Made by a program: the position numbers and the translations under genes. A DNA stretch of 64,000 nucleotides from Helicobacteraceae bacterium (GTDB lineage Bacteria > Campylobacterota > Campylobacteria > Campylobacterales > Sulfurimonadaceae), in contig JAGGTH010000033.1 in assembly GCA_021163845.1 (NCBI GenBank), positions 30,505-94,504 of the forward strand, in the 5' to 3' direction. The notes beneath the pieces were generated by a model. The model was given only the letters and a program-made list of their open reading frames with translations, was not told the DNA's origin and searched no databases. Shown piece by piece: positions 1 to 11,519 of the stretch (within the stretch, counting starts at the first letter, position 1; each line of letters begins with the position of its first letter).

Positions 1-1086
1 CTCAGCAAGTGTAGCACGAACATCTGAGACGATATGCATTACGTGCGAAAAGCGCTCGATATGCATCATATCTTCTACTTTGACACTTCCTGTCTTTGCG
101 ACACGTCCGACATCATTGCGCCCTAGATCGATGAGCATGAGATGTTCTGCAAGCTCTTTTGGATCTGCAAGAAGCTCCTCTTCAAGCTCTTTATCACGTT
201 GTAGAGTCTTTCCACGTTTTCTTGTTCCTGCGATGGGTCGCAAAAGAAGTTCTCCATCGCTTAGACGTACCATCACTTCAGGAGAAGAACCCACAAGGTT
301 ACAATCCTCATACTCCATAAGAAACATATAAGGAGATGGGTTTTTTGTACGTAAAATACGGTAAAAACTAAAAGGATCTACTTTGATATGGCGCGTAAAG
401 CGATTGGTCATAAGGATCTGAAATACATCCCCACTTCGTATCATCTCTTTTGATTTTTCGATCATCTCAAAAAATTTCTCTTTTGAATGAGCAAAGCTAC
501 CTTTGTCAGAACCGATATTCTTTTTCATCGGAACATACTCATAAGTACTTTTGAGGGCATTTTCTATAGCTGCAAATTGTGCTTCGTACTCTTTGAGTGT
601 AGAGATAAGAGAGATCTGATGATTCTTATGAGAATAAACAAGCACGAGTTTTGGTAGGATAAGGTCAAGATCAGGAGTGTGCAATTCATCAAGTAAATGA
701 TCCATGCTTGCATTTAGTTTTGGCTCAAATACTTTGACCATATCATAGCCGATATAGCCAATAAATCCGTCTACATAGCCAACATGAAGCTCTTTTGTCG
801 CTTGTTTGTATGGGGTGGTATCTATATTTTTGTAGTACTCTTTAAGAAAAGTAAAAGGGTTGATAGAGAGTTCGTTACTCTGTCCCTCTTCATCAATATG
901 GATCGTTTTATTCTCTTTGTATTGGAGCCTTTGGCGTGCACCGATACAGATAAAACTATAGTTCCCTTCACTTTGTCCAGCACTTTCAAAAAGGTAAGAG
1001 ATCTCTTGTGGAAACATAGATTTGAGTTTGGAATAAACAGCTATTGGAGCGAGTTGATCAAGTATGAATTGTTGTGAGTATATCAA
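1..1086 (-). CDS. trpE: Anthranilate synthase component I (partial; 3' end lies beyond the left edge)
   Basis: Reverse-strand reading frame open to the window edge; translation contains ...FQILMTNRFTRHIKVDPFSFYRILRTKNPSPYMFLMEYEDCNLVGSSPEVMVRLSDGELLLRPIAGTRKRG..., a chorismate-binding enzyme signature. Probable TTG start at 1086. Confidence 0.88.
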   Translation of the reverse strand, partial: MIYSQQFILDQLAPIAVYSKLKSMFPQEISYLFESAGQSEGNYSFICIGARQRLQYKENKTIHIDEEGQSNELSINPFTFLKEYYKNIDTTPYKQATKELHVGYVDGFIGYIGYDMVKVFEPKLNASMDHLLDELHTPDLDLILPKLVLVYSHKNHQISLISTLKEYEAQFAAIENALKSTYEYVPMKKNIGSDKGSFAHSKEKFFEMIEKSKEMIRSGDVFQILMTNRFTRHIKVDPFSFYRILRTKNPSPYMFLMEYEDCNLVGSSPEVMVRLSDGELLLRPIAGTRKRGKTLQRDKELEEELLADPKELAEHLMLIDLGRNDVGRVAKTGSVKVEDMMHIERFSHVMHIVSDVRATLAE

Positions 1087-1105
1087 TGGTAAAACCTTAT
1101 GAAAA

Positions 1106-1134
1106 AAATGATCTCCGCTTTTGGGAGATCATTT
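1106..1134 (-). terminator. Rho-independent terminator of the SPOR-domain gene
   Basis: AAATGATCTCC / GGAGATCATTT stem with 7-nt loop, followed on the minus strand by a T run. Confidence 0.75.
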
Positions 1135-1144
1135 CGAGAATAGA

Positions 1145-1810
1145 TTAGATTTTTGTTAGAAAAGCGCCTGCCTCAATAGAGCTTCGTACAGTTCTAAGAG
1201 CGGCTCTTGCATCTTTTTCTGAATTAAATGGGCCAACTAAAACCTTTGTAAGTGTTTTTGAATTTGTAGTCACTTTATGGTATCTATATTTAAAACCTTT
1301 GTCGGTGATAGACTTTAAAAACTGCTTATTTGGCTCATATTTTGAAAAAGAACCAACCTGAATGTAGTAAGAACCTGTAGCTACAACACTCTTTTGTGTT
1401 GGAGTAGGCTTTGGTGTTACTGTAGGTTTTGGCGCCTCTACTTTTTCTTCTTTAAGCGATTCAGTTACCGGTGTGATCACTTCTGGTTGTGATTCAGCTT
1501 GGCTCTCCTCTTTGAGTCTTTGTGCTATTTGATCGAGATCAGCATTGTTTTGTGACTCATCTTGGATCACTTCCACCTCTTCAAAGAGAGGCTCGTCATT
1601 AAAATCAGCAGAATTTTCAATTTTAGGCTCTGGTGGTAAAACTGCTTGAGGGAGATTGTCTGTTCCACTTGATGTGAGTGAATTCATTAGCATAACAACG
1701 ATGATAAGAATAACACCGAGCGCTGCTACAGCCAAAATAATTTTTTTGTTTGAACTTGAGTTTGTCCCTTTGTTCAGTATGATGTCATTTAACTCGTTTT
1801 TCTCTTCCAT
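1145..1810 (-). CDS. SPOR-domain membrane protein
   Basis: N-terminal TM segment, Pro/Glu-rich linker, C-terminal YYIQVGSFSKYEPNKQFLK...VLVGPFNSEKDARAAL SPOR motif. Confidence 0.85.
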   Translation of the reverse strand: MEEKNELNDIILNKGTNSSSNKKIILAVAALGVILIIVVMLMNSLTSSGTDNLPQAVLPPEPKIENSADFNDEPLFEEVEVIQDESQNNADLDQIAQRLKEESQAESQPEVITPVTESLKEEKVEAPKPTVTPKPTPTQKSVVATGSYYIQVGSFSKYEPNKQFLKSITDKGFKYRYHKVTTNSKTLTKVLVGPFNSEKDARAALRTVRSSIEAGAFLTKI

Positions 1811-1885
1811 AAAATCACCTTTATTAAGTTCTTTGGCTTATGATATCTAAAAATTGTAGAATAAATTCTTATATCTAAAGTAACA

Positions 1886-2431
1886 TTACATATGTTTTGA
1901 CCAAGAAGCCCCACGCTCTTTGGCATACACTTCGTATGGAAGTGTTAAAATATTATAAGAATCAGGTACATCCGCACTTGGAAACATTTTCCATTGTTTG
2001 GGTTGTTTTGCTGCGAGTTTCATACTGATCATCTTCCCAAGCTGGATCGCCTCAGAGAGCGTGGTATGCCCTTTGTGGATGTAGACATGTAAGTGACCCT
2101 CTGTATGTGTCTTGTAGGCTGTAAAGTTGATAAAACCCTCTTCACGCAAGAGAAGCTGCGCTTTATGGTAAAAGCGTTCAGGATCTCTTCCGTTGTAATC
2201 AATGACGATATTTTCCACTTTGTTGTGTTTGTTGACAAGGGAGTGTGCTACAGTGATCTCCCCTTTGAGATGTTGATTGATGACATTTTGGTTGAGCGGA
2301 GCATTCACTTTTTCAAATTTATTGTAAAAGGTACGCCCTTTAAAACTTATCTTTTCCACCACTGTATCTCTTTTGATCCAGTAGTGGTCTGAGACCATTT
2401 TTATGAGTTTCAAATCCATTGCTGTCATCAT
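1886..2431 (-). CDS. DUF1882-like conserved protein
   Basis: Intact 181-aa ORF directly downstream of glyA; resembles the Campylobacterota DUF1882 family from memory. Confidence 0.65.
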   Translation of the reverse strand: MMTAMDLKLIKMVSDHYWIKRDTVVEKISFKGRTFYNKFEKVNAPLNQNVINQHLKGEITVAHSLVNKHNKVENIVIDYNGRDPERFYHKAQLLLREEGFINFTAYKTHTEGHLHVYIHKGHTTLSEAIQLGKMISMKLAAKQPKQWKMFPSADVPDSYNILTLPYEVYAKERGASWSKHM

Positions 2432-2437
2432 AAAATC

Positions 2438-3685
2438 CTAATACGTCGATTGGTTATAGATAACAAATTTTTGTGCTAACTCTTTGAGTTCTGCTTTGAC
2501 CGTTTTTTGAAGTTCTGTGTTGTTGATATCATCTAAAACATCTGCAATTTTGTTTGCGATGATCTCAAACTCTTTCTCTTTCATACCGCGGGATGTAAGG
2601 GCTGGGCTTCCTACACGGATACCTGAAGTTACAAATGGGCTTCTTGTTTCACCTGGAACTGTGTTCTTGTTCACTGTGATCCCAGCATTTCCAAGCGCTG
2701 CATCTGCATCTTTTCCTGAAAATTCACGGTTGATGAATGAAACAAGTACAAGGTGATTGTCCGTTCCACCACTCACCACATCATAACCACGTTTGACAAG
2801 AACTTCTGCTAAAACATTTGCATTTGCTTTGACCTGTTTTGCGTACGCTTTCCACTCATCTGAGAGGTTATATTTGAATCCTACCGCTTTTGCAGCGATC
2901 ACGTGCACGAGTGGACCACCTTGAAGACCTGGGAAAATCGCAGAGTTTACTTTTTTAGCGATCTCTTCATCATTTGTCATGATCATACCACCGCGAGGTC
3001 CTGCAAGTGTTTTGTGTGTTGTTGTTGTTACTACATCCGCATAAGGGAATGGGCTAGGGTGTTCACCCGCTGCTACAAGTCCTGCGATATGAGCGATATC
3101 TGCGAATAAAATAGCTCCCACTTCATCTGCGATCTCACGGAATTTTTTGAAGTCGATCTCACGAGCGTATGCCGAAGCACCACAAACGATGATCTTTGGT
3201 TGTGTGATCTTTGCGATATCCATTACACGATCGTAGTTGATACGACCATCAAGCTCTACACCGTAGTAAAATGCCTGGTAGTTCTTTCCAGAAAAACTTG
3301 GTTTGCTTCCGTGTGTAAGGTGTCCACCGTGGCTAAGATCCATACCAAGGATTTTATCACCTGCTTTGAGGAGTGCCGCATACACAGCTCCATTCGCTTG
3401 GCTTCCTGAGTGTGGCTGTACGTTTGCATAGTTACATCCAAAGAGTTTACATGCTCTGTCAATGGCAAGTTGCTCTACACCATCAGCGTATTCACATCCA
3501 CCATAGTAACGTTTTGCAGGATAACCCTCTGCATACTTGTTTGTAAAAACACTTCCCATCGCTTCCATGACTGCTGGAAGAGTAAAGTTCTCAGAAGCGA
3601 TCATCTCTAAATGGTCTGTTTGACGCTCTAGCTCTTTTTCACACAACTCAAAAATTTCGTTGTCAAATTCTTTTAAAAAACTCAT
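2438..3685 (-). CDS. glyA: Serine hydroxymethyltransferase
   Basis: [44 protein letters not shown] motifs. Confidence 0.97.
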   Translation of the reverse strand: MSFLKEFDNEIFELCEKELERQTDHLEMIASENFTLPAVMEAMGSVFTNKYAEGYPAKRYYGGCEYADGVEQLAIDRACKLFGCNYANVQPHSGSQANGAVYAALLKAGDKILGMDLSHGGHLTHGSKPSFSGKNYQAFYYGVELDGRINYDRVMDIAKITQPKIIVCGASAYAREIDFKKFREIADEVGAILFADIAHIAGLVAAGEHPSPFPYADVVTTTTHKTLAGPRGGMIMTNDEEIAKKVNSAIFPGLQGGPLVHVIAAKAVGFKYNLSDEWKAYAKQVKANANVLAEVLVKRGYDVVSGGTDNHLVLVSFINREFSGKDADAALGNAGITVNKNTVPGETRSPFVTSGIRVGSPALTSRGMKEKEFEIIANKIADVLDDINNTELQKTVKAELKELAQKFVIYNQSTY

Positions 3686-3688
3686 ATC

Positions 3689-5251
3689 TTATTCTCCTGT
3701 TTTGTTTTCTTCATTTTTATCATTCGCGTGTTCATTGTGTAATGGTTTCATCGCTGGGAAAAGTAATACATCTCGAATGCTATGCTCATTTGTAAGGAGC
3801 ATCACAAGTCTATCAAGCCCTATCCCTTGACCTGCTGTTGGAGCCATTCCATAGCTGAGTGCTTCTACAAAGTCTTCATCCATCTCGTGTGCTTCATCGT
3901 CACCACTCTCTTTGGACTCTACTTGTGCCTTAAATCTTTCATACTGATCCACAGGATCATTAAGCTCACTAAAAGCATTGGCGATCTCGCGTCCTGCTAT
4001 AAAGAGCTCAAATCTCTCAGTGATCTCTGGGTTTACATCACTTCTACGAGCCAGTGGAGAGATATCTACTGGATACTCTGTGATAAAAGTAGGATTGATA
4101 AGCTTCTCTTCTACAAATCCATCAAAGAGCTCCCCTTGGAGTTGTCCTAGCGTCATCTCGCTTTTTGCTTCGAGCTTATTGGCTCTAAGATATGCTAATA
4201 TCTTCTCTTTGTCGTTGACAATATCCTCTGGCACGCCACCTATAACAGAGAGAGATTCAATAAGTGGGATCTCTTTAAACTCTGAGAAATCCACTTCCAG
4301 ATCTCCATATGGAAGTATAGTTGGCAAATCTAAATGATCGAATAAATATTCAAAATATTCTTTTGTAATCTTGATAAGATCTTTATATGTTTTGTACGCC
4401 CAGTAAAACTCTATGGATGTAAACTCAGGGTTGTGGGTTGCGTCCATCCCCTCATTTCTAAAGTTACGGTTGATCTCAAATACGGCTTCAAAACCACCAA
4501 CGATAAGTCTTTTGAGATAAAGCTCAGGCGCGATACGTAAAAATCTATCGATCCCAAGAGCATTATGATGTGTAACAAATGGCTTTGCGTTCGCACCACC
4601 TGCGATCGGGTGCATCATAGGAGTTTCTACCTCTAAAAATCCTTTATCTTCAAAGAAATGGCGTGTAAGCGAGATCACCTTCGAACGGATCTTAAACGTT
4701 TTTCTCACTTCAGCATTCATAATAAGATCAAGGTATCTTTTTCTATAGCGTGTTTCTTTGTCTGTGATTCCGTGAAATTTTTCAGGAAGTGGAGCAATCG
4801 CTTTGGTGAGAAGTTTGACACCCTCAGCGTGTAAGGAGAGCTCTCCTTTTCCAGTGACAAAGGGAAAACCATTGATCTCTACGATATCACCTGTTTCGAT
4901 ATTTTTTTTGAAAGTATCGTTATAAAAACCCTCAGGTAGGTTGTCACGCGCTACATAGACTTGTAGCATTCCACTCTCATCTTCGATTTTGATAAAGCTT
5001 GCTTTCCCCATGATACGAAAGAGTTTGATTCTTCCAGAAACTATATAGTGTCTTTTCTCATCTCTTTGATTTTCTTTTTCTGCGACATCAGAGTTTACAT
5101 TTAAAAATTTTGCAATCGTTGTATTTCTTTGAGAGTTATTCGCATATGGGTTGATCCCCTCAGCTCTGAGTAGCTCTGCTTTTTCAATTCTTTGTTGTAT
5201 AAACTTATTTTCAAAAGCCAATAGTTTTCCTTTTATGATTTGTTTTGACAT
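3689..5251 (-). CDS. lysS: Lysyl-tRNA synthetase, class II
   Basis: [62 protein letters not shown] motifs. Confidence 0.97.
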   Translation of the reverse strand: MSKQIIKGKLLAFENKFIQQRIEKAELLRAEGINPYANNSQRNTTIAKFLNVNSDVAEKENQRDEKRHYIVSGRIKLFRIMGKASFIKIEDESGMLQVYVARDNLPEGFYNDTFKKNIETGDIVEINGFPFVTGKGELSLHAEGVKLLTKAIAPLPEKFHGITDKETRYRKRYLDLIMNAEVRKTFKIRSKVISLTRHFFEDKGFLEVETPMMHPIAGGANAKPFVTHHNALGIDRFLRIAPELYLKRLIVGGFEAVFEINRNFRNEGMDATHNPEFTSIEFYWAYKTYKDLIKITKEYFEYLFDHLDLPTILPYGDLEVDFSEFKEIPLIESLSVIGGVPEDIVNDKEKILAYLRANKLEAKSEMTLGQLQGELFDGFVEEKLINPTFITEYPVDISPLARRSDVNPEITERFELFIAGREIANAFSELNDPVDQYERFKAQVESKESGDDEAHEMDEDFVEALSYGMAPTAGQGIGLDRLVMLLTNEHSIRDVLLFPAMKPLHNEHANDKNEENKTGE

Positions 5252-5715
5252 TTTTTACAAATGCCATAGATCTGCATCGAATGATCTGTCATCTTGAATC
5301 CAAGCTCATCTGCGATCTTGTGCTGTCTTTGCTCTATTTGCTCATCGACAAATTCTGTGATATCGCCACACTCTGTACATATCATATGGTCATGATGTTC
5401 TTTTGCACCTAGTTCATATTTCTTGCCTTGTGCTCCAAAAGAGAGTGAGGTGACGATATTTGAATCTTCTAAGAGTGCTAGTGTTCTATACACTGTTGCG
5501 ATCCCCGTATTGAGATCGGGAAACTTTTCTTGAATAAGATGATGCAATGCTTCGGGTGTAAGATGTTCATCGGAGTTGTAGAGAGTCTCTAAAATAACTT
5601 CTCTTTGGATAGTAAACTTTAGGGAGTTTTTCTTTAATAGTGCTTTAAAGTCATTGAGGAGTTGTTCATATTCAACAGTTTTATCATTAAAGTCAGTATT
5701 TACATTCTCTATCAT
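5233..5715 (-). CDS. fur: Ferric uptake regulator family protein
   Basis: [55 protein letters not shown]; overlaps the lysS start. Confidence 0.9.
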   Translation of the reverse strand: MIENVNTDFNDKTVEYEQLLNDFKALLKKNSLKFTIQREVILETLYNSDEHLTPEALHHLIQEKFPDLNTGIATVYRTLALLEDSNIVTSLSFGAQGKKYELGAKEHHDHMICTECGDITEFVDEQIEQRQHKIADELGFKMTDHSMQIYGICKKCQNKS

Positions 5716-5727
5716 CGCCTCAATCCT

Positions 5728-6378
5728 TTAGTTTAAAGTTTCGTTGTTATCTTTATTTTGCAGAGATTTTTGGATCTCCTCTTTTGTACTTTGTATCATC
5801 TCTTTTGTAGAGTTGTCCATAGCTTTTACGAGAGATTCTTCTACACTTTTTGTACTTTTATCTATTGTCGCATTGATCTCATCGCTGATCTCGACAGGGT
5901 CAAGTTTCATGATGACGCTCCCTGTTTCTACAAGGATAGGGAAAACGATACTTGTACTCATCATATCATCGACCGTGTTTCTCACCGCTTTGATGTTATA
6001 AACAGCGTGTGCAATAACAGCTGCGATCAAAAAGAATTTACTTGCACCAAAAACAAAACCTAAAAGTTTATCGACTGCACCCAAACCACTTAGGGAACTA
6101 AGCTTTTTAAAAAGCATTCCAGCTACGATCATCAAAAGCCAAAAGATAGCGAGTGTCGCTAAAAAGCCTGTAAAGCTGATCGCGGATGTATTATCGAATT
6201 TGAAGATAAGGTTACTAAGGTATTCTCCAACAGAATCCCCAACACGTGAAGCGATGAAGATACCACCGATGATTCCAATAAGACCAAAGATCTCTTTGAA
6301 AAATCCGTTAATAATCCCCTTTAATCCTAAAAGTAGGATAACAATCGATACGACGAGGTCAAAATAATTAAATTCCAT
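5728..6378 (-). CDS. CvpA family membrane protein
   Basis: FNYFDLVVSIVILLLGLKGIINGFFKEIFGLIGIIGGIFIASR, CvpA-type multi-TM protein. Confidence 0.8.
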   Translation of the reverse strand: MEFNYFDLVVSIVILLLGLKGIINGFFKEIFGLIGIIGGIFIASRVGDSVGEYLSNLIFKFDNTSAISFTGFLATLAIFWLLMIVAGMLFKKLSSLSGLGAVDKLLGFVFGASKFFLIAAVIAHAVYNIKAVRNTVDDMMSTSIVFPILVETGSVIMKLDPVEISDEINATIDKSTKSVEESLVKAMDNSTKEMIQSTKEEIQKSLQNKDNNETLN

Positions 6379-7321
6379 CTGTTACATCCGAATACATTTG
6401 ATTTTTTCCATTTTTCTTTGCTGCATATAAGGCTGCATCAGCTCTTGAAAGGATGGTCTCATAAGTGTCATCTTTTCGTAATCGTGTAGCACCTACACTC
6501 ATTGTGACTTGGAGGTTTTCACCTTTGTAGATCAGCTTGTTTGAGCGTACGAGTTCAAGAAGTCTCATGATGATTTTTCTGCAATGGATGGTATCGATGC
6601 GGTTAAGAATAATGATGAATTCCTCTCCACCATATCGAAATATCTTATCTCCATCTCGGAGTGTTTTTTTGAGGATATTAGCGATAAAGATAAGCACCTT
6701 GTCGCCTGCTAAATGTCCATGTGTATCGTTGATCTCTTTAAAGTCATCGAGATCAAGGATCATAAGATGAAGCTCATAAGGTATACTTTTTTGAGAGCAA
6801 ATATGTCCGAGATAAGAGCTCAAAGCTCTACGGTTAAATACCTTTGTTAAAGGATCAAGATTTGATTTTTCTTCAAGTGTTTTTACTTGCTGTGTCAGCT
6901 CAGAGATAACGAGATTCGCTTTGCTGACTTCATCTTCCATATGACGCTGGATCTCATTGAACTTCTCTGTCAGCTTAGGAAGATCGATATGTGGTTCTTG
7001 ACACTCTTGGATGGTGTCTTGATGTTTTGCGGTCAGTTCTTGGAACTTCGCATTCGTTGTTTCGTAGGATTCTAAACTCTCTTTAGCGATCTTCTTGTAT
7101 GCATCCGAATAGATATGATTTTCTGCCGTAATGGAGTTAATCTGCTCTTCATCTAAAGTGGAGATGACCTCTGTGGCTTCTTTGAGAAGCTCAACTAGAT
7201 TCTCTTTTGATGAATCATCTTGATTATCTATTTTTGATAATAAATTCTCATACATATCCGTAACAAGAGATTTGAGTTTGTTTTTATCCAAGAGTAGAAT
7301 TCCTAATTTAATGTTGCGCAA
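6368..7321 (-). CDS. GGDEF diguanylate cyclase
   Basis: LDPLTKVFNRRAL...DLDDFKEINDTHGHLAGDKVL...FRYGGEEFIIIL, intact GGEEF. Confidence 0.9.
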   Translation of the reverse strand: MRNIKLGILLLDKNKLKSLVTDMYENLLSKIDNQDDSSKENLVELLKEATEVISTLDEEQINSITAENHIYSDAYKKIAKESLESYETTNAKFQELTAKHQDTIQECQEPHIDLPKLTEKFNEIQRHMEDEVSKANLVISELTQQVKTLEEKSNLDPLTKVFNRRALSSYLGHICSQKSIPYELHLMILDLDDFKEINDTHGHLAGDKVLIFIANILKKTLRDGDKIFRYGGEEFIIILNRIDTIHCRKIIMRLLELVRSNKLIYKGENLQVTMSVGATRLRKDDTYETILSRADAALYAAKKNGKNQMYSDVTDGI

Positions 7322-7437
7322 TTATACAAAGATGAAGCATAAAAAAAGCTTTTATAAGAGTAAAGTTGTATTTAATCAGAGCACTTTTAGGTATATTTTT
7401 GTAAAATTCTCAAAATTATATAAATTAAGGTCTGATT

Positions 7438-8796
7438 ATGAGTATTTGGAGTCCAGCAAGTTGGAGAGATAAACCAATATTACAACAACCAACATATCCA
7501 AACGAAGAAGCATTAAATCAAGTATTACATGAGTTGAGAAACTATCCACCTTTAGTATTTGCAGGGGAAGCGCGCTCATTAAAAAGTCAATTGGCAAATG
7601 TTGCGAATGGGGAAGCTTTTTTACTTCAAGGTGGGGACTGTGCTGAGAGCTTTAGTGAGTTTGGCGCAGCCAATATTCGTGATACATTCAAAGCACTTTT
7701 GCAGATGGCTGTCGTGATGACGTACTCAGGGGGGTTGCCTGTAGTTAAAGTGGGTCGTTTAGGTGGTCAGTTTGCGAAGCCACGCTCAAGTGATACGGAG
7801 ACTATCGGTGGTGTGACACTCGATTCGTACCGTGGAGATATTATCAATGGTGTAGACTTTACATCCGAAGCTCGTACTCCAGATCCACAAAGAATGATCC
7901 GTGCGTATAACCAATCTGCTGCTACGCTTAACCTCTTAAGAGCTTTTGCATCAGGTGGATTGGCTGATCTGCATCAAGTTCACAAATGGACGCTTGACTT
8001 TGCACACAAAGGTGACGTGACAAAAAAATATGAAGCGCTTGCAGAAGAGATCGGAAAATCACTCACATTTATGGAAGCGTGTGGGGTTACATCCAAGACG
8101 TATAGAACGCTCAGAGAGACTGATTTTTATACATCTCATGAGGCCTTATTACTTCCATACGAAGAGGCATTTACGCGTAAAGATTCTTTGACGGGTGATT
8201 GGTATGATACATCCGCACATATGCTCTGGATCGGAGATCGTACACGTCAAATTGATGGCGCACACGTTGAGTTTATGAAAGGGATACACAACCCTATCGG
8301 TATCAAAGCGGGACCTACGATGGATCCTGATGATCTTGTAAGACTTGTTGATACGCTTAACCCTAACAATGAAGCAGGACGTCTTAATATCATCGTGAGA
8401 ATGGGTGCAGATAAAGTGGGTGATGAAAAAACTGGTATGCCTCGTCTTATCCAAGCGATCGAACGTGAGGGGATGAAAGTAGTATGGAGTTGTGATCCAA
8501 TGCACGGAAACACTATCAAATCATCGAATAATTTTAAAACACGCCCAGTCGATGCAGTGCTAAGAGAGATGAAACAATTCTTCCAAGTGCACAAATCTGA
8601 GGGTACCTTTGGTGGTGGTGTTCACCTTGAGATGACAGGAAAAGATGTAACTGAGTGTATCGGTGGCTCTTTTGTGGTAACAGAAGAGGATCTTAGCTCA
8701 CGTTACCATACACACTGTGATCCACGTCTTAATGCGGACCAAGCCTTAGAACTTGCATTTCTAATAGCAGATAGTCTCAAAGAAGCAAAACAATAA
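7438..8796 (+). CDS. 3-deoxy-7-phosphoheptulonate synthase, class II
   Basis: [57 protein letters not shown] motifs of class II (plant-type) DAHP synthase. Confidence 0.95.
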   Translation: MSIWSPASWRDKPILQQPTYPNEEALNQVLHELRNYPPLVFAGEARSLKSQLANVANGEAFLLQGGDCAESFSEFGAANIRDTFKALLQMAVVMTYSGGLPVVKVGRLGGQFAKPRSSDTETIGGVTLDSYRGDIINGVDFTSEARTPDPQRMIRAYNQSAATLNLLRAFASGGLADLHQVHKWTLDFAHKGDVTKKYEALAEEIGKSLTFMEACGVTSKTYRTLRETDFYTSHEALLLPYEEAFTRKDSLTGDWYDTSAHMLWIGDRTRQIDGAHVEFMKGIHNPIGIKAGPTMDPDDLVRLVDTLNPNNEAGRLNIIVRMGADKVGDEKTGMPRLIQAIEREGMKVVWSCDPMHGNTIKSSNNFKTRPVDAVLREMKQFFQVHKSEGTFGGGVHLEMTGKDVTECIGGSFVVTEEDLSSRYHTHCDPRLNADQALELAFLIADSLKEAKQ

Positions 8797-8805
8797 ACTT
8801 TTTCT

Positions 8806-8827
8806 CTCCTCTCAAATCTGAGAGGAG
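8806..8827 (+). terminator. Terminator after DAHP synthase
   Basis: CTCCTCTCA-aatc-TGAGAGGAG stem followed by a T-rich stretch. Confidence 0.7.
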
Positions 8828-8923
8828 TCTCTTTTCTCTCCCTCTCTTTTTACTTCATATTTTTTAATTTAACAAAACTATGCTACGATAAACCATGAAT
8901 TTATTATTCACAAAGGAGAGACA

Positions 8924-9301
8924 ATGGCGCACGAAGGTTTTCACGAAGATCCAAATCAGTTATCTAATTTTGCAAAAGATTATCACCGTATCATCCAAAG
9001 TACAATGGAGGAGCTTGAGGCGGTAGATTGGTACAACCAAAGAGCAGAATGTGCAACAGATCCTGAAGCAAAAGCGATCATAGAGCATAATCGCGATGAA
9101 GAGATTGAACATGCCTGCATGGGGATAGAGTGGCTGCGTAAAAACTCTCCCGTTTGGGATGCAATGCTTCGCGAGTTTTTATTCAAAGAGGGTAGTATTG
9201 TTGGAAATGAAAATGCGATGGCGGGTGAAGAGTCCGCTGATGCAGAGCCACAAGAATCCCCAAAAAGCGGAACCCTCAATATCGGAAATAACAAAAAATA
9301 A
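8924..9301 (+). CDS. Encapsulated ferritin-like cargo protein (EncFtn)
   Basis: LSNFAKDYHRIIQSTMEELEAVDWYNQRAE...HNRDEEIEHACMGIEWLR ferritin-like core plus C-terminal cargo-loading-like tail SGTLNIGNNKK; adjacent to the encapsulin gene; AAAGGAGAG SD. Confidence 0.9.
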   Translation: MAHEGFHEDPNQLSNFAKDYHRIIQSTMEELEAVDWYNQRAECATDPEAKAIIEHNRDEEIEHACMGIEWLRKNSPVWDAMLREFLFKEGSIVGNENAMAGEESADAEPQESPKSGTLNIGNNKK

Positions 9302-9312
9302 AGGAGAGTCAA

Positions 9313-10116
9313 ATGGAAATATTAAATAGATCGAATGCCCCTTTTAGTACAGGAGTATGGAGTGAGATCGATGCAACATTAGGTGCGTTTTTGTCCAAGC
9401 GTTTGAGTCTAAGAAGTGTTGTTGATTTTAACGAAACACCAACATACAATACAGATGCTATCTCTACAAAGCAACGCAGTGAAATCTCTAATAAAAATGG
9501 TCTGAGCATTGCTTCAAGAGAACCGATCAAAATGCTAGAGATCAAGAAAAATTTCACTCTCTCAAAGTCAGTGATCGAAGATATCAAAAGAGGTGTTGAA
9601 GATTTTGATGACAAAGAGTTTGCACGTGCTGCCAATGAGTTTGCTTCAGTGGAAAACTCCATGATCTTAGAGGGGATAAAAGCTGCAAATATCGGAGGGA
9701 TCCTTGCACATCCCGAAGTAAACTCTTTGGATGTAAAGTCTACAAAAGAGCTTCTGAGCGCTGTTGCAAAATCTCTTGGGATATTTAATAGTGAGTTTGT
9801 TGATGCCCCATTTAAACTTGTGCTCTCAAGTGCAACAATGGCAAAACTTTACACAGAGTTTTTTGATGGGATAAGCCTTAAAAATAAACTCGATGAGATA
9901 TTGGGTGCTGGTAATATCGTCATCAACCAAGATATTGGAGAAAACAAAGCACTTATTCTCTCAGCTCGCGGTGGGGATTTTGAGTTTTTTAGTGGGCTTG
10001 ATATCTCTATAGGGTATGAAAAAGAGAATAAAGAGGGAGTAGAACTCTTCTTGATCCAAACCTGTGCTTTTAGAATCTTAGGTCCTGAAGCTGCGATCGT
10101 TTTAAACCTAAAATAG
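9313..10116 (+). CDS. Family 1 encapsulin shell protein
   Basis: RSNAPFSTGVWSEIDATLGAFLSKRLSLRSVVDF ... C-terminal FFSGLDISIGYEKENKEGVELFLIQTCAFRILGPEAAIVL typical of the CFP29/linocin-M18 fold family. Confidence 0.93.
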   Translation: MEILNRSNAPFSTGVWSEIDATLGAFLSKRLSLRSVVDFNETPTYNTDAISTKQRSEISNKNGLSIASREPIKMLEIKKNFTLSKSVIEDIKRGVEDFDDKEFARAANEFASVENSMILEGIKAANIGGILAHPEVNSLDVKSTKELLSAVAKSLGIFNSEFVDAPFKLVLSSATMAKLYTEFFDGISLKNKLDEILGAGNIVINQDIGENKALILSARGGDFEFFSGLDISIGYEKENKEGVELFLIQTCAFRILGPEAAIVLNLK

Positions 10117-10135
10117 CTTTTTACATAAGAGGTTT

Positions 10136-10154
10136 CAGAAGGATACTCCTTCTG
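10136..10154 (+). terminator. Terminator after encapsulin
   Basis: CAGAAGGA-tac-TCCTTCTG stem followed by a pyrimidine-rich tract. Confidence 0.6.
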
Positions 10155-10216
10155 CTCTTCTCCTCCTTCTTTCATCTTTAGTATAAAATTTGCATTTACA
10201 AATCAAAGGATTTTAT

Positions 10217-10576
10217 ATGCAAAAAAATATATATCACAAAGCCTATGACTGGGCTAAAACTAATACTTTTGAGCCAATAGAGATTGACTATGCTACAAGA
10301 CTTGCACTCAAGATGTTGGATGATTCGTGCAATATGACAGATGAGGATAGAAAAATTTTTTTCTATGTATATGATGCACTGAGCGATAGAGAAGATCTTA
10401 AACTTCAAGATGATGTGAATCAACTTATCCAATTGGCTAGAGATAGACAAACGATAATCTCAAAACCTGAATTTGCATCGAAGATCCATACGTGTAAAAT
10501 GGAAGTGATGCAATCAACCAAAAAAACAGATATGAAAAAATTTAAAAAAATGGTACGAGACAATCTAGGGATCTAA
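10217..10576 (+). CDS. Hypothetical protein
   Basis: ATG at 10217 preceded by AAAGGA SD; intact ORF (MQKNIYHKAYDWAKTNTFEPIEIDYATRLALKMLDDS...). The track start at 10190 is TTG and less likely. Confidence 0.7.
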   Translation: MQKNIYHKAYDWAKTNTFEPIEIDYATRLALKMLDDSCNMTDEDRKIFFYVYDALSDREDLKLQDDVNQLIQLARDRQTIISKPEFASKIHTCKMEVMQSTKKTDMKKFKKMVRDNLGI

Positions 10577-10583
10577 AAGCCGT

Positions 10584-11447
10584 TTAAGCTTTTGAAGTAC
10601 CTCTCTTGACCATCGTTATAAGCTCAAAAATCGCTACCAAGATAAGCCCCACAAAAAGCCCGATAAAGAGTTCTTGTAAAAGAGAAGGGATAGATTCGAT
10701 CATAAGATGATGGATAAACTCTACATTGTGAGCTAAGATACCACCCCCGACCAAAAGCATCGCCACTGTTCCTATATACCCAAGTGTCTTTATGATCTTT
10801 GGCATAAGCGAGACGAGAAAATTACCACACTTGATCCTTTGTTTCTCTATACACCAAAAGCCGATATTATCCAAACGAACGATAAGTGCTACAAGCCCAT
10901 AGACACCAAAAGTAGCCACAAGTGCTACAAAAGTGGTTGCAGCTACTTGTACGGCTAGAGATCTATCAAGAACAGTCCCTAAAGCCAAGATAATGATCTC
11001 AATAGAGAGAATGAAGTCGGTACGAATGGCAGCTTTGATTTTTCCCTCTTCAAGCTCTAGGATATTATCCTCAGTTGATTTTAAAAGCTCTTTTTCATGC
11101 TCGCTTGAGCTATGCTTTGAAAAAGAGTGAACGATCTTCTCCGCACCCTCATAGAGAAGATAAAGTCCACCAAGTATAAGAATATAGGGAATAATCCAAG
11201 GGGCAAAGATGCTCAGTAAAAAAGAAATGGGGAGAATGATTGCTTTATTAAGAAGTGAGCCTTTAGTGATCGCCCAGATCACTTTGAGTTCTCTGTGCTG
11301 CTCAAAACCTGTTGCTTTTTGGGCATTGACAGCCAAGTCATCCCCTAAAATAGCAGCTGTTTTTTGAGTAGCGATCTTTGTAGAAACCGCCACATCATCC
11401 GCAAGCAGTGCGATATCATCTAAAAGAGCAAAAATTCCTGTAGCCAT
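10584..11447 (-). CDS. DUF808/YedI-like inner membrane protein
   Basis: MATGIFALLDDIALLADDVAVSTKIATQKTAAILGDDLAVNAQKATGF is the characteristic N-terminus. Confidence 0.9.
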   Translation of the reverse strand: MATGIFALLDDIALLADDVAVSTKIATQKTAAILGDDLAVNAQKATGFEQHRELKVIWAITKGSLLNKAIILPISFLLSIFAPWIIPYILILGGLYLLYEGAEKIVHSFSKHSSSEHEKELLKSTEDNILELEEGKIKAAIRTDFILSIEIIILALGTVLDRSLAVQVAATTFVALVATFGVYGLVALIVRLDNIGFWCIEKQRIKCGNFLVSLMPKIIKTLGYIGTVAMLLVGGGILAHNVEFIHHLMIESIPSLLQELFIGLFVGLILVAIFELITMVKRGTSKA

Positions 11448-11519
11448 TAAAGTATTCCTTTATTTTATAGTAAACGAGTCTCTTATTGTACTTTTTTCTA
11501 TTGAAGTTTTCAATGGAAA

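Noticed and set aside
80-1077. Plus-strand ORFs 80-331 and 784-1077
   Set aside because: Antisense to the reverse-strand trpE frame; low-complexity Ser/Arg or otherwise unlikely translations.
3782-4337. Overlapping plus-strand ORFs (122 and 119 aa)
   Set aside because: Antisense to lysS; no family signal and the conserved enzyme frame explains the sequence.
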